Positions 5,587 to 11,267 of a stretch of DNA of 12,750 bases are shown piece by piece. Every line of letters begins with the position of its first letter. Position 1 is the stretch's first letter. The translations under genes and the position numbers were made by a program. The stretch is from UBA2773 sp964458715. GTDB taxonomy: Bacteria; Patescibacteriota; Minisyncoccia; Moranbacterales; DUUL01. Where the stretch lies: positions 1 through 12,750 of the forward strand of contig CAYWJP010000020.1 in assembly GCA_964458715.1 (NCBI GenBank), in the 5' to 3' direction. The notes under the pieces are model-generated. The model saw only the letters and a list, made by a program, of their open reading frames with translations, had not been told where the DNA came from and did no database searches.

Positions 5587-5713
5587 TTTAGGAATTGCAT
5601 GTTTGGCGCATTTCTTTGTCAAATTTTAAATTATTTTTCAATGTATCTTTAAATACATCTCATTCATAATTTAAAATTTTTCGTGAACTGCACTCAAACT
5701 TGCAATTCCTAAA
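5587..5713. repeat. Long imperfect hairpin (H5)
   Basis: The arms 5587-5599 and 5701-5713 are perfect over 13 bases. A second perfect 14-bp pair is 5621-5634 with 5666-5679, and the apex is ATGTAT (5641-5646) with ATACAT (5653-5658). The core (TCAATGTATCT, then ATACAT, then TCATAATTT) is shared with H2, which points to a common origin or a common binding partner. Confidence 0.82.
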
Positions 5714-5732
5714 ACCAAAAACAAGAAAACCT

Positions 5733-5766
5733 AAAACCTTGAATGAAACCCATTTGAGGTTTTTTG
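5733..5766 (+). terminator. Intrinsic terminator ending the hairpin-rich stretch
   Basis: CCTTGAATG (5737-5745) pairs with CATTTGAGG (5751-5759) with two G-T pairs and loop AAACC, then six T. An A run precedes the stem. Its plus-strand direction implies that RNA is made from this stretch, either by read-through from the CAP gene or from an internal promoter I cannot place. Between it and the promoter at 5930 I see only A+T-rich sequence without structure. Confidence 0.6.
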
Positions 5767-5929
5767 TATCGAGTTGTTTTTTGGTAAAAGTAGGTTTTTT
5801 AGCTTATTTAATAGGGCCAAGAAGATTTTCTGGATATCTTTTAGTGTCTTTTTCTGGGTTGCTTTAAGGCTTTTAACGAATCAGTTTTTGGCGATATGTA
5901 AATTGAATTTTAGGGTTTGTTCTATTCTA

Positions 5930-5958
5930 TTGACAATTTAGCAAAAGTATGCTATAGT
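5930..5958 (+). promoter_or_regulatory. Extended -10 sigma-70 promoter of the two-gene membrane operon
   Basis: TTGACA (5930-5935), 17 bases and TATAGT (5953-5958) preceded by TG at 5950-5951. It has the same design as the promoter at 1447 (TTGACA, N14, TGC, -10 hexamer). A hairpin near the start of the mRNA, GGG-A-CTAAT with ATTAG-CCC (5983-6006), lies before the ribosome binding site. Confidence 0.85.
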
Positions 5959-6034
5959 TAAACTTCAATAAGATAGAATTTTGGGACTAATTATGAAGAT
6001 TAGCCCTTTGACAATTTTTAAAAAGGAGGCCGTT

Positions 6035-6691
6035 ATGGTCAAAAAGACAAAGGAAACTTTAAAGAACATGGGTAAGACTGCTTTCGCTTTCGTTACGATG
6101 GAAAACCTAAGCAATGCTGTAAAAAGCGAAATGGGGCAACAGGCTACCAAAACGCTTTTTGGTAAAGTTTTCAATATTGGTCCTAATGATGAGGCTATTA
6201 TGGATAATGCAATTAGTGAAATATCCAAAAACCCTCAAATTAGAGCAAAAATTCGGATAAGATTTGACGAATTTTTTGCAGACATGAAAAAAAATAATTT
6301 TAGCGTTGAGTGGTTTAAAGCTGTTATGGTCAAAAAGAACAGAGATTGGAAGCTTGGTTCAAAAAATAAAAGCCCTGCTGCAGAGACTCTTTCTGCTATT
6401 GACAGAGGTAAAAATTTTGAGGAAAAAGTTAAAATTGCTACCTCAGAATTGATGCATAAAACAATCAAAAGTAGATTAAAAGAAGGTTGGCAGGTTGTCA
6501 TGGGTGAAGATGGGAAGATGAAGCTTTTGGTTGATTCAGATAAAATTAATGCGTTTTTTTCGTCAACAGGAAGTAAAATCAAAACCGCTAAAGATAATTT
6601 TAAAAGCGGAGTTAAGGGAAACTTCTGGTGGTCTTGGGGTATCATGGCGGTGTTATCTGTAATTATTTTTTTTGTAATTAAAAGTTTGTAA
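6035..6691 (+). CDS. Hypothetical tail-anchored membrane protein
   Basis: A 218-residue protein I do not recognise. The ATG at 6035 follows an excellent site (AAAAGGAGG, ending six to seven bases ahead); an upstream in-frame TTG at 5981 would fall in the leader hairpin and is rejected. Residues 1-195 are charged, mostly helical and lysine-rich with no signal peptide. The C-terminal WWSWGIMAVLSVIIFFVIKSL forms one membrane segment, so the protein is probably anchored by its tail with the body in the cytoplasm. It is the first gene of an operon, with 15 bases to the next gene, which also has a good ribosome binding site. Strong promoter, strong translation signals and a membrane anchor suggest an abundant membrane-associated factor working with the protein encoded next. 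Confidence 0.8.
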   Translation: MVKKTKETLKNMGKTAFAFVTMENLSNAVKSEMGQQATKTLFGKVFNIGPNDEAIMDNAISEISKNPQIRAKIRIRFDEFFADMKKNNFSVEWFKAVMVKKNRDWKLGSKNKSPAAETLSAIDRGKNFEEKVKIATSELMHKTIKSRLKEGWQVVMGEDGKMKLLVDSDKINAFFSSTGSKIKTAKDNFKSGVKGNFWWSWGIMAVLSVIIFFVIKSL

Positions 6692-6706
6692 AAAGGAGAT
6701 TTAACA

Positions 6707-7690
6707 ATGTTTAGATTATTTGGAAGTATTATAAATCCGATTTTAGCTCTCAATGCATTTATTGTAGTTGTTATTTCAATTATAATAGGGCATGTTTCAA
6801 ATAGTTATTTCGGAATTGCAACTGGTTTTTTGTCGGTGATGGTTATATTGACCACTCCAGCGCTTAGAGTGAAGTTCTTTGGAAATGACTGGACATTTAG
6901 GGTACCAGTGTTTCCTGGGGCAGGATTTTTTAAAACTGCTCTAGCTTTGACTTTAATTTCAGCTGGTATCTTCGCTTTTATGGGCGAGGATATGACGGGG
7001 TCGATTTTCGATGATTTTAGAATATCAAAAGCGCGACAAACAGTCGCGAATAAGATAAAAATCATTAAGGCTGGAAATTGCTATTTTGAGAAGAATAAAA
7101 GATGGCAATATATTGACAGAACTACAGGACTTTTTCTTAAAGAAGAGAAAAAGGACGCCAACGGTTTGAAGCTTTTTAAGTTTAGGCTTGTTGGAATTGA
7201 TGGACGATACGATGGACCGGTAGTTTGGGTTCCGGTTATTCGAGTGGGTGATCGGGCAATAACTACTTTGCATAAAACCATGAAAAAAGGTGGGAGTACT
7301 TCGACAGGCTCTCGGAAGGGAGTTGCTATCAAGACGCTCCCTCCGGTTGTAAAAAAGAGTTTGAGAGTTGTTATTTTGACTCCCGAACAGCTGGTGTTGA
7401 GAGATCAACACAAAAATTCTCCAGATAAATTTCTGCTCCATCTCTATGAGCTCCAACCCTGGGATTCGGTGGTGGTGGAAGAAGACTTCATTATTAGAGT
7501 AACTGGAAAAAGAGCTGACCCAGCGACTTCGATTTATTTCGGGGTCGAAAAAGCTTATGATTTATGGGGATCTGTAGTTAAGATCCCCAAAGGGACAAAT
7601 TTTTTATTAAAAAAGATGTCTCAAATTTCAATAGTTTCTCAGGGTAATCAAAAATTCGATTATCCTTTGAAACTTAAAAAAGTAAATTAA
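6707..7690 (+). CDS. Hypothetical membrane protein with three N-terminal membrane segments and a large soluble domain
   Basis: A 327-residue protein I do not recognise. AAAAGGAGAT (6691-6700) precedes the ATG 6707. Membrane segments lie at about 11-30, 34-53 and 74-92. The remaining 235 residues (93-327) are soluble, basic and look strand-rich. A flexible linker GGSTSTGSRKG interrupts them near residues 196-206; the DNA for this linker contains CTTCGACAGGCTC, a motif like known interspersed palindromic repeats. The partner gene ends 15 bases upstream and both share one promoter and one terminator. Absence of enzyme motifs and the three-segment anchor suggest a scaffold or envelope role; this is inference only. 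Confidence 0.8.
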   Translation: MFRLFGSIINPILALNAFIVVVISIIIGHVSNSYFGIATGFLSVMVILTTPALRVKFFGNDWTFRVPVFPGAGFFKTALALTLISAGIFAFMGEDMTGSIFDDFRISKARQTVANKIKIIKAGNCYFEKNKRWQYIDRTTGLFLKEEKKDANGLKLFKFRLVGIDGRYDGPVVWVPVIRVGDRAITTLHKTMKKGGSTSTGSRKGVAIKTLPPVVKKSLRVVILTPEQLVLRDQHKNSPDKFLLHLYELQPWDSVVVEEDFIIRVTGKRADPATSIYFGVEKAYDLWGSVVKIPKGTNFLLKKMSQISIVSQGNQKFDYPLKLKKVN

Positions 7691-7732
7691 AAAAAGCCGC
7701 GGTTAGATAAACATCTTTACTGCGGCTTTTTT
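7690..7732. terminator. Bidirectional intrinsic terminator between convergent operons
   Basis: AAAAAAGCCGCGGT (7690-7703) pairs with ACTGCGGCTTTTTT (7719-7732), one G-T pair, with a smaller AGAT/ATCT pairing inside the loop. A runs on one side and T runs on the other make it work on both strands. It serves the plus-strand membrane operon, whose last stop codon it touches, and the minus-strand pilin cluster ending at 7762. Confidence 0.92.
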
Positions 7733-7761
7733 GCGTCTATTTAATTATTTTCTTAGAAAAA

Positions 7762-8118
7762 TTAGAGAGCGCCTGTTAATAATAGATCAATACTATCAAT
7801 TATTATGTAGCTGGCACCTACCGTGAGCACAGCTATAATTGAATATTTGAAATATTGTTTAGCGTTTTCTAGATTTTGGCTACGAGCATCACCCATTGAG
7901 AATAGATACATTAAACCAGTAATAATAAAGGCGAGAACGGCTAAAATTAAAAAGATAGTCAATAACCAACTAGTAAAACTGATTAAAATGGGTATGATGG
8001 GATCATTAGGATCTATTGGCTCTGGTAATCCAGTTCCAGTTGGAAGCGTGATACCCGTTGCTTGTGCGATAGAAGTAGATGTCAAAAAGGTTAAAAACAA
8101 GAAAAAGATAGATTTCAT
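7762..8118 (-). CDS. T4SS pilin-like (VirB2/TrbC-type) small membrane protein, last of the cluster
   Basis: 118 residues. A signal peptide spans 1-20 (likely cut after IAQA). A Pro-rich spacer (GTGLPEPIDPNDP) leads to two membrane segments at about 45-72 and 90-112. Between them is the family turn, here LMYLFSMGDARSQNLENAKQ, with the conserved small-residue pair and AK. Subunits of this build assemble into conjugation-type pili or sit in the membrane awaiting assembly. No Shine-Dalgarno site is visible; it lies 19 bases after the previous gene and ends the transcript before the shared terminator. The length is normal for the family. The Pro-rich spacer is unique among the seven. Confidence 0.78.
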   Translation of the reverse strand: MKSIFFLFLTFLTSTSIAQATGITLPTGTGLPEPIDPNDPIIPILISFTSWLLTIFLILAVLAFIITGLMYLFSMGDARSQNLENAKQYFKYSIIAVLTVGASYIIIDSIDLLLTGAL

Positions 8119-8137
8119 TTTTTTTAAGTAAAGGTTA

Positions 8138-8503
8138 TTAAATAGTTCCCATTAAAATATCGTCGATTAAAGTGATTATGATATAGCCAGAAAGACCAAT
8201 TACGATTCCCAATATTGAGTAAACTACCATTTTTTTGGCTTTTTCGGCATTATCAGAGTTGGCTCCAGCAGTAAAAAACATAATTCCATTTACCACAAAA
8301 GACAAAACAGCAAGAACGGTGAATATCGTCAATATCCATAATAAAAAATTAGTTATTATTGTTTCGGCGAGAGCGTTTGGTAAACCAAAACTATCAGCAT
8401 TTGACAATCCAGTCGCCCAATCAGCGTGAATTGTCGCTAATGGAATTAATAGCAGGGCAAGTCCAGAAAAGATAATCCTATTTATTTTTTTGAAATTAAT
8501 CAT
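8138..8503 (-). CDS. T4SS pilin-like (VirB2/TrbC-type) small membrane protein
   Basis: 121 residues. The signal peptide is 1-27 (cleavage likely after IHA). Two membrane segments lie at about 52-76 and 92-115. The loop between them has the motif GIMFFTAGANSDNAEKAKKM, followed by YSILGIVIGLSGYIII, closely matching the single pilin at 9013. The start lies four bases after the previous stop codon without a ribosome binding site, so translation is probably coupled. In sequence it is the nearest neighbour of the presumed major pilin, which suggests recent duplication. Confidence 0.8.
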   Translation of the reverse strand: MINFKKINRIIFSGLALLLIPLATIHADWATGLSNADSFGLPNALAETIITNFLLWILTIFTVLAVLSFVVNGIMFFTAGANSDNAEKAKKMVVYSILGIVIGLSGYIIITLIDDILMGTI

Positions 8504-8507
8504 ATAT

Positions 8508-8852
8508 TTAGATAAAATATTTAATTAAGTTTATTACGATATAGCCTATCAAAGTAGAAATAAGCCCAAAAACGGCGATTCTCCACATTCCGTGTGCAGT
8601 TTCCAATACTACTTCATCGCCTCCGGCTGTTATAAAATAAATTCCCGAAGTGATTAGTAGTAAGATAAATAAAACAAAACTCAAAGCTAAACCAACACCA
8701 GTGAAATGGATAATATTATTTAAAGTATTAGCAGTTGGAATATCGACCACGGCTTCTTTTGAGGAAAGTGCTTGAAATTCTGCCAGAGCAGTTTGCCCGT
8801 AAGTTATCCAAAATAAACCGATTAGATAATATTTTTTATTTATTTTTAGCAT
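8508..8852 (-). CDS. Divergent T4SS pilin-like small membrane protein
   Basis: 114 residues. The signal peptide ends near TALA-EF (about residue 24). Membrane segments lie at about 47-72 and 88-112. The loop is GIYFITAGGDEVVLETAHGMW: the AGG turn is kept, but the usual AK is replaced by AH, and a Trp follows. It therefore looks like a specialised rather than a major subunit. It is the first gene after the internal terminator at 8925-8958, so it probably starts a second transcript; a candidate promoter lies at 8897-8924. No Shine-Dalgarno site is seen. Confidence 0.75.
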   Translation of the reverse strand: MLKINKKYYLIGLFWITYGQTALAEFQALSSKEAVVDIPTANTLNNIIHFTGVGLALSFVLFILLLITSGIYFITAGGDEVVLETAHGMWRIAVFGLISTLIGYIVINLIKYFI

Positions 8853-8896
8853 TTTTATTTTATCAATAGAAATATTTTTTTAAATAATCTTTTATA

Positions 8897-8924
8897 ACTA
8901 TATAATTTATTTTAACATTTTGAA
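8897..8924 (-). promoter_or_regulatory. Weak candidate promoter for the three downstream pilin genes
   Basis: On the minus strand TTCAAA (complement of 8919-8924), 16 bases and TATAGT (complement of 8897-8902). The match is moderate and the region is very A+T-rich, so chance is a real possibility. The case rests mainly on the terminator just upstream, which would otherwise leave these genes on read-through. Confidence 0.3.
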
Positions 8925-8958
8925 ATAAAAAAACAAGCAATGAGCTTGTCTTTTTATT
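8925..8958. terminator. Intrinsic terminator after the single pilin gene
   Basis: ACAAGC (8933-8938) pairs with GCTTGT (8944-8949) around loop AATGA. On the minus strand the stem is followed by TTTTTTTATTTC. The plus-strand side also has a partial T tract. It splits the pilin cluster into an upstream transcript ending with the gene at 9013 and a downstream three-gene transcript. Confidence 0.75.
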
Positions 8959-9012
8959 TAAAAGAATTGTTTCTGAACACATTGGATGTTCGAGAATAAT
9001 TTTTTAATAAAA

Positions 9013-9375
9013 TTAGGTTTGAACAGTTCCACTAAGAAGTGAACTAATTACGGCAACTATAATGTAGCCAACCAAAGCAACAACAATACCAATAATTGAA
9101 TAAGTTAACCATTTTTTGGCGTCTTCTCCTCGGTCGGATCCTCCAGCGGTTACAAACATAATACCAGAAATTACAAATCCTACAACAGCCAAAACTGTTA
9201 CTAGCATTAGTAACCAATTTAAAATTGTGGTGATTATGGAATAAACAGAAGTGGTTGCAAGACCAGTTCCTGCTTGTCCTTGAGTGGTCGAAAATTGAGC
9301 TCCGGCTGCTAGTGGCAAACCGAAGACTACTGCCAACAAAGCAAAAGATAAAACATTTTTTGTTATTTTTTTCAT
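9013..9375 (-). CDS. T4SS pilin-like protein, probable major pilin
   Basis: 120 residues. The signal peptide is textbook (KK start, hydrophobic 8-20, cleavage near AGA-Q at about 26). Two membrane segments lie at about 50-74 and 90-114. Between them is GIMFVTAGGSDRGEDAKKW, followed by YSIIGIVVALVGYIIV. This is the cleanest match to the VirB2-like T4SS pilin pattern in the window. Unlike all other genes of the cluster it has a strong Shine-Dalgarno site five bases before the ATG and a terminator right after it, both expected of the most highly made subunit. A 51-base gap separates it from the upstream gene, while the other junctions are 1-19 bases. Calling it the major pilin is inference from expression signals. 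Confidence 0.85.
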   Translation of the reverse strand: MKKITKNVLSFALLAVVFGLPLAAGAQFSTTQGQAGTGLATTSVYSIITTILNWLLMLVTVLAVVGFVISGIMFVTAGGSDRGEDAKKWLTYSIIGIVVALVGYIIVAVISSLLSGTVQT

Positions 9376-9380
9376 TTTTC

Positions 9381-9388
9381 CACCTCCT
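9381..9388 (-). promoter_or_regulatory. Near-perfect Shine-Dalgarno site of the probable major pilin
   Basis: The minus strand reads AGGAGGTG five bases before the ATG at 9375, within GAGAGAGGAGGTGG. It is complementary to the 16S rRNA 3' end over the whole core. No other gene on this strand has anything comparable. Confidence 0.9.
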
Positions 9389-9426
9389 CTCTCTTTTTTG
9401 TCATTTTTTTATTTTTAAAATTAATA

Positions 9427-10023
9427 TTATTCAAAAAACAAAGCAATTTGCTTAACCACGACCAAAGCCGATCCGGCTATTAAAATTCCCAGCAGAGAAT
9501 AACCAACGTTAGTTTTTGCTTTTTCAGTTTTGGTCGGATTTCCGAAACTGGTTAAATAGGAAATACCATTTAATACTAAACTAATTATAGCAAGAATGCC
9601 AATTATTGACAATAAAAAAGTGAGAGTGTTAGTGGTAAGCACGGTTAAGGAAGGTGCGCTATCAAGATCTGTTGGTGTGGTTCCAATAATTTCTTTTATT
9701 TGTCTTAAAAAGCCTGGACCAGCCAAGGCCAAGGCTAACCCGATTAAAGATCCAGTCCAGATTTTTTTAGCAGTTCCCACTAAGGCATCATTTCCAGAGC
9801 TAGAAGCCATTAAATAAATTACTCCACCGATTACTATAAATAGAACTCCTAAAGAGGCAATCAAGTTTAAAATTCCAGCTAAAATGGCTTCAAAAAGAGA
9901 TGCCATAGTCATAGTTCCAGTAGTATCGATGGGATTGGTAAAAGTAACAGTATAAGCCCAGGTAATACTCGGAAGAATTAAAAAAAAGAAAACAAAGAGT
10001 AATATTTTTTTTTGGTTGATCAT
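9427..10023 (-). CDS. Double-length T4SS pilin-like protein with two tandem pilin repeats
   Basis: 198 residues: signal peptide 1-23 (cut near TWA-YT), then two copies of the pilin unit. Copy 1 has membrane segments at about 45-71 and 87-103 around the loop GGVIYLMASSSGNDALVGTA; copy 2 has segments at about 132-154 and 170-194 around GISYLTSFGNPTKTEKAK. A polar linker (IGTTPTDLDSAPS) joins them, so four membrane segments are expected. Its start lies one base after the upstream stop codon, so the two double-length genes are translationally coupled. It aligns along its whole length with the gene at 10025, including AGP then IKEI after copy 1, so both descend from one fusion. Its role may be minor pilin, pilus base or VirB3/VirB6-like membrane part; I cannot decide. 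Confidence 0.8.
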   Translation of the reverse strand: MINQKKILLFVFFFLILPSITWAYTVTFTNPIDTTGTMTMASLFEAILAGILNLIASLGVLFIVIGGVIYLMASSSGNDALVGTAKKIWTGSLIGLALALAGPGFLRQIKEIIGTTPTDLDSAPSLTVLTTNTLTFLLSIIGILAIISLVLNGISYLTSFGNPTKTEKAKTNVGYSLLGILIAGSALVVVKQIALFFE

Positions 10024-10024
10024 T

Positions 10025-10627
10025 TTAATTAAAAAAATTAAGGATTGTTTGAAGGATAATCAAAGATCCACCTGAAATAGCGAGGGCTACAATGGAATAT
10101 GAAGCTATTTTTTTAGCTTTATCGGTATTAGCTGAGCTTCCCATTGAGCTTAAATAGGAAAATCCGCTATAAATAAAGCTTATTAAGGCTAAAATTCCAA
10201 CTAATGTTAAGGTAAAACTCAAAATATCATCCAGAGTTTCTTTAATTGTTTTGGCGTTATCAATGTCTAACGTAGTTCCTGTTCCTCCTAGTATATCTTT
10301 GATCTCTTTTAATAAAGAAGGTCCTGCGACTGCTAAAGAGAAACCGATTAAGGCGGAAATTATAGTATTTTTAGCTAAGGTTAGTTGACTATCTTTGCCG
10401 CCAGCGGTTAAATACATTACTCCTCCAATTACAATAAAAATCACTGCTACCCAACCCACTATTCCTTGGATTGAAGTTAAAAATGTTTCTAAAAAACTAG
10501 TTATACTGTAATGAGAAAGGGGATTTGAGTAGCCATAGTCAAAAGAACTAGCAGCCAAGCATTTATTATTAAACTGGAAAACTAGTAAAATTAAAAAAAT
10601 AATTGTGATAAAAAATTTATTTTTCAT
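10025..10627 (-). CDS. Double-length T4SS pilin-like protein, paralogue of the next gene
   Basis: 200 residues. The signal peptide spans 1-25 (cut near CLA-AS). Copy 1 (about 45-110) carries GGVMYLTAGGKDSQLTLAKN and ends AGPSLLKEIKDIL; copy 2 (about 130-198) carries GFSYLSSMGSSANTDKAKK. The linker GGTGTTLDIDNAKTIKET joins them. Four membrane segments are predicted. The gene starts nine bases after the cysteine-rich pilin and is followed after one base by its paralogue. No Shine-Dalgarno site is visible. Two adjacent full-length paralogues that keep the fused form argue that the tandem architecture matters for function. Confidence 0.8.
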   Translation of the reverse strand: MKNKFFITIIFLILLVFQFNNKCLAASSFDYGYSNPLSHYSITSFLETFLTSIQGIVGWVAVIFIVIGGVMYLTAGGKDSQLTLAKNTIISALIGFSLAVAGPSLLKEIKDILGGTGTTLDIDNAKTIKETLDDILSFTLTLVGILALISFIYSGFSYLSSMGSSANTDKAKKIASYSIVALAISGGSLIILQTILNFFN

Positions 10628-10636
10628 TTTTTTAAA

Positions 10637-11263
10637 TTATGGAGTTTGAAAACTGCTGGTAGTTTCGCAAGTAAACTCGAACCAACTTCCTGATCCAGTT
10701 CCTACCATATCTTGTGTGGAGAGGAATACTAATAGTGTATAGACCAAGATCCAACCTACTAACATCAAGCCAAAGCCGATTAAAGTTTTGGTGATAATAT
10801 TTTTAGCTATCCCGATTAATTTAGGGCTTCCAGCAGAAACTATGTAAACAACACCCCCTACAGTTATAAGTAAAATGGATACTATTATAATTAAAGAAAG
10901 CATTAAGTCAAAGATTCTCTTTAACATAATAAACAAATGACAAAGAGTGCAAGGTTCCGTTTCGTCTTCGCCGGAAGTATTTAAATCATCAGTGCTTCTT
11001 CCGCAAGGAACTAAGTGACCCTCAAAAGATAAAAAACCTCCAGTAGAACCTTCTTCGTAGGTAATACTGCTAGGCTTGCAACAACTCTCGCCTGTTGCAC
11101 AATCGTTAAAGGCGGCTAGGTCTGCTGAGCTACAAATAGTGCTTTCTACGCAGGTTCCTCCATTATCAGTGCAGGTGCTAGCTTGAGCCATCAAAGGAGT
11201 CAAAAATAAAAAACAGAATAAAAAAAATATTTTAGTTAAGTTGCTAACGAAAAACGATTGCAT
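10637..11263 (-). CDS. T4SS pilin-like protein with a cysteine-rich extracellular domain
   Basis: 208 residues from the ATG at 11263, which lies four bases after the upstream stop codon. A longer in-frame start at 11344 would overlap the lipoprotein gene by 77 bases and bury the signal peptide, so I reject it. The signal peptide spans 1-28 (cut near AQA-S). Residues 31-62 hold six cysteines (31, 38, 44, 55, 61, 62) in a C, GGxC, C, DC, CC pattern suited to three disulfides. C87, C105 and C108 (PCTLCHL) sit before the first membrane segment, and C199 lies near the C-terminus. Membrane segments are at about 118-142 and 155-181, around VYIVSAGSPKLIGIAK. Cys-rich ectodomains on VirB2-like proteins occur in CPR genomes, to my recollection. 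It may be a tip or adhesion subunit. Confidence 0.8.
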   Translation of the reverse strand: MQSFFVSNLTKIFFLFCFLFLTPLMAQASTCTDNGGTCVESTICSSADLAAFNDCATGESCCKPSSITYEEGSTGGFLSFEGHLVPCGRSTDDLNTSGEDETEPCTLCHLFIMLKRIFDLMLSLIIIVSILLITVGGVVYIVSAGSPKLIGIAKNIITKTLIGFGLMLVGWILVYTLLVFLSTQDMVGTGSGSWFEFTCETTSSFQTP

Positions 11264-11267
11264 TTTA

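Noticed and set aside
5498..5640. Reassignment of UGA to glycine, as in some CPR lineages, which would lengthen the small ORF at 5498
   Set aside because: All larger genes are intact with UGA as stop and use GGN for glycine; the absence of UGA stops among about a dozen genes is compatible with AT bias.
4868..5713. Integron attC sites as an explanation for the long hairpins
   Set aside because: The expected RYYYAAC and GTTRRRY ends are not found at the arm termini, and there is no integrase or gene cassette.
5981..6034. Upstream TTG start for the gene at 6035
   Set aside because: It lies in the mRNA leader hairpin without a ribosome binding site, whereas the ATG at 6035 has a near-perfect one.
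7823..8429. Plus-strand open frames of 64-102 codons opposite the pilin genes
   Set aside because: They mirror the codon structure of the minus-strand pilins, lack ribosome binding sites and encode no plausible protein.
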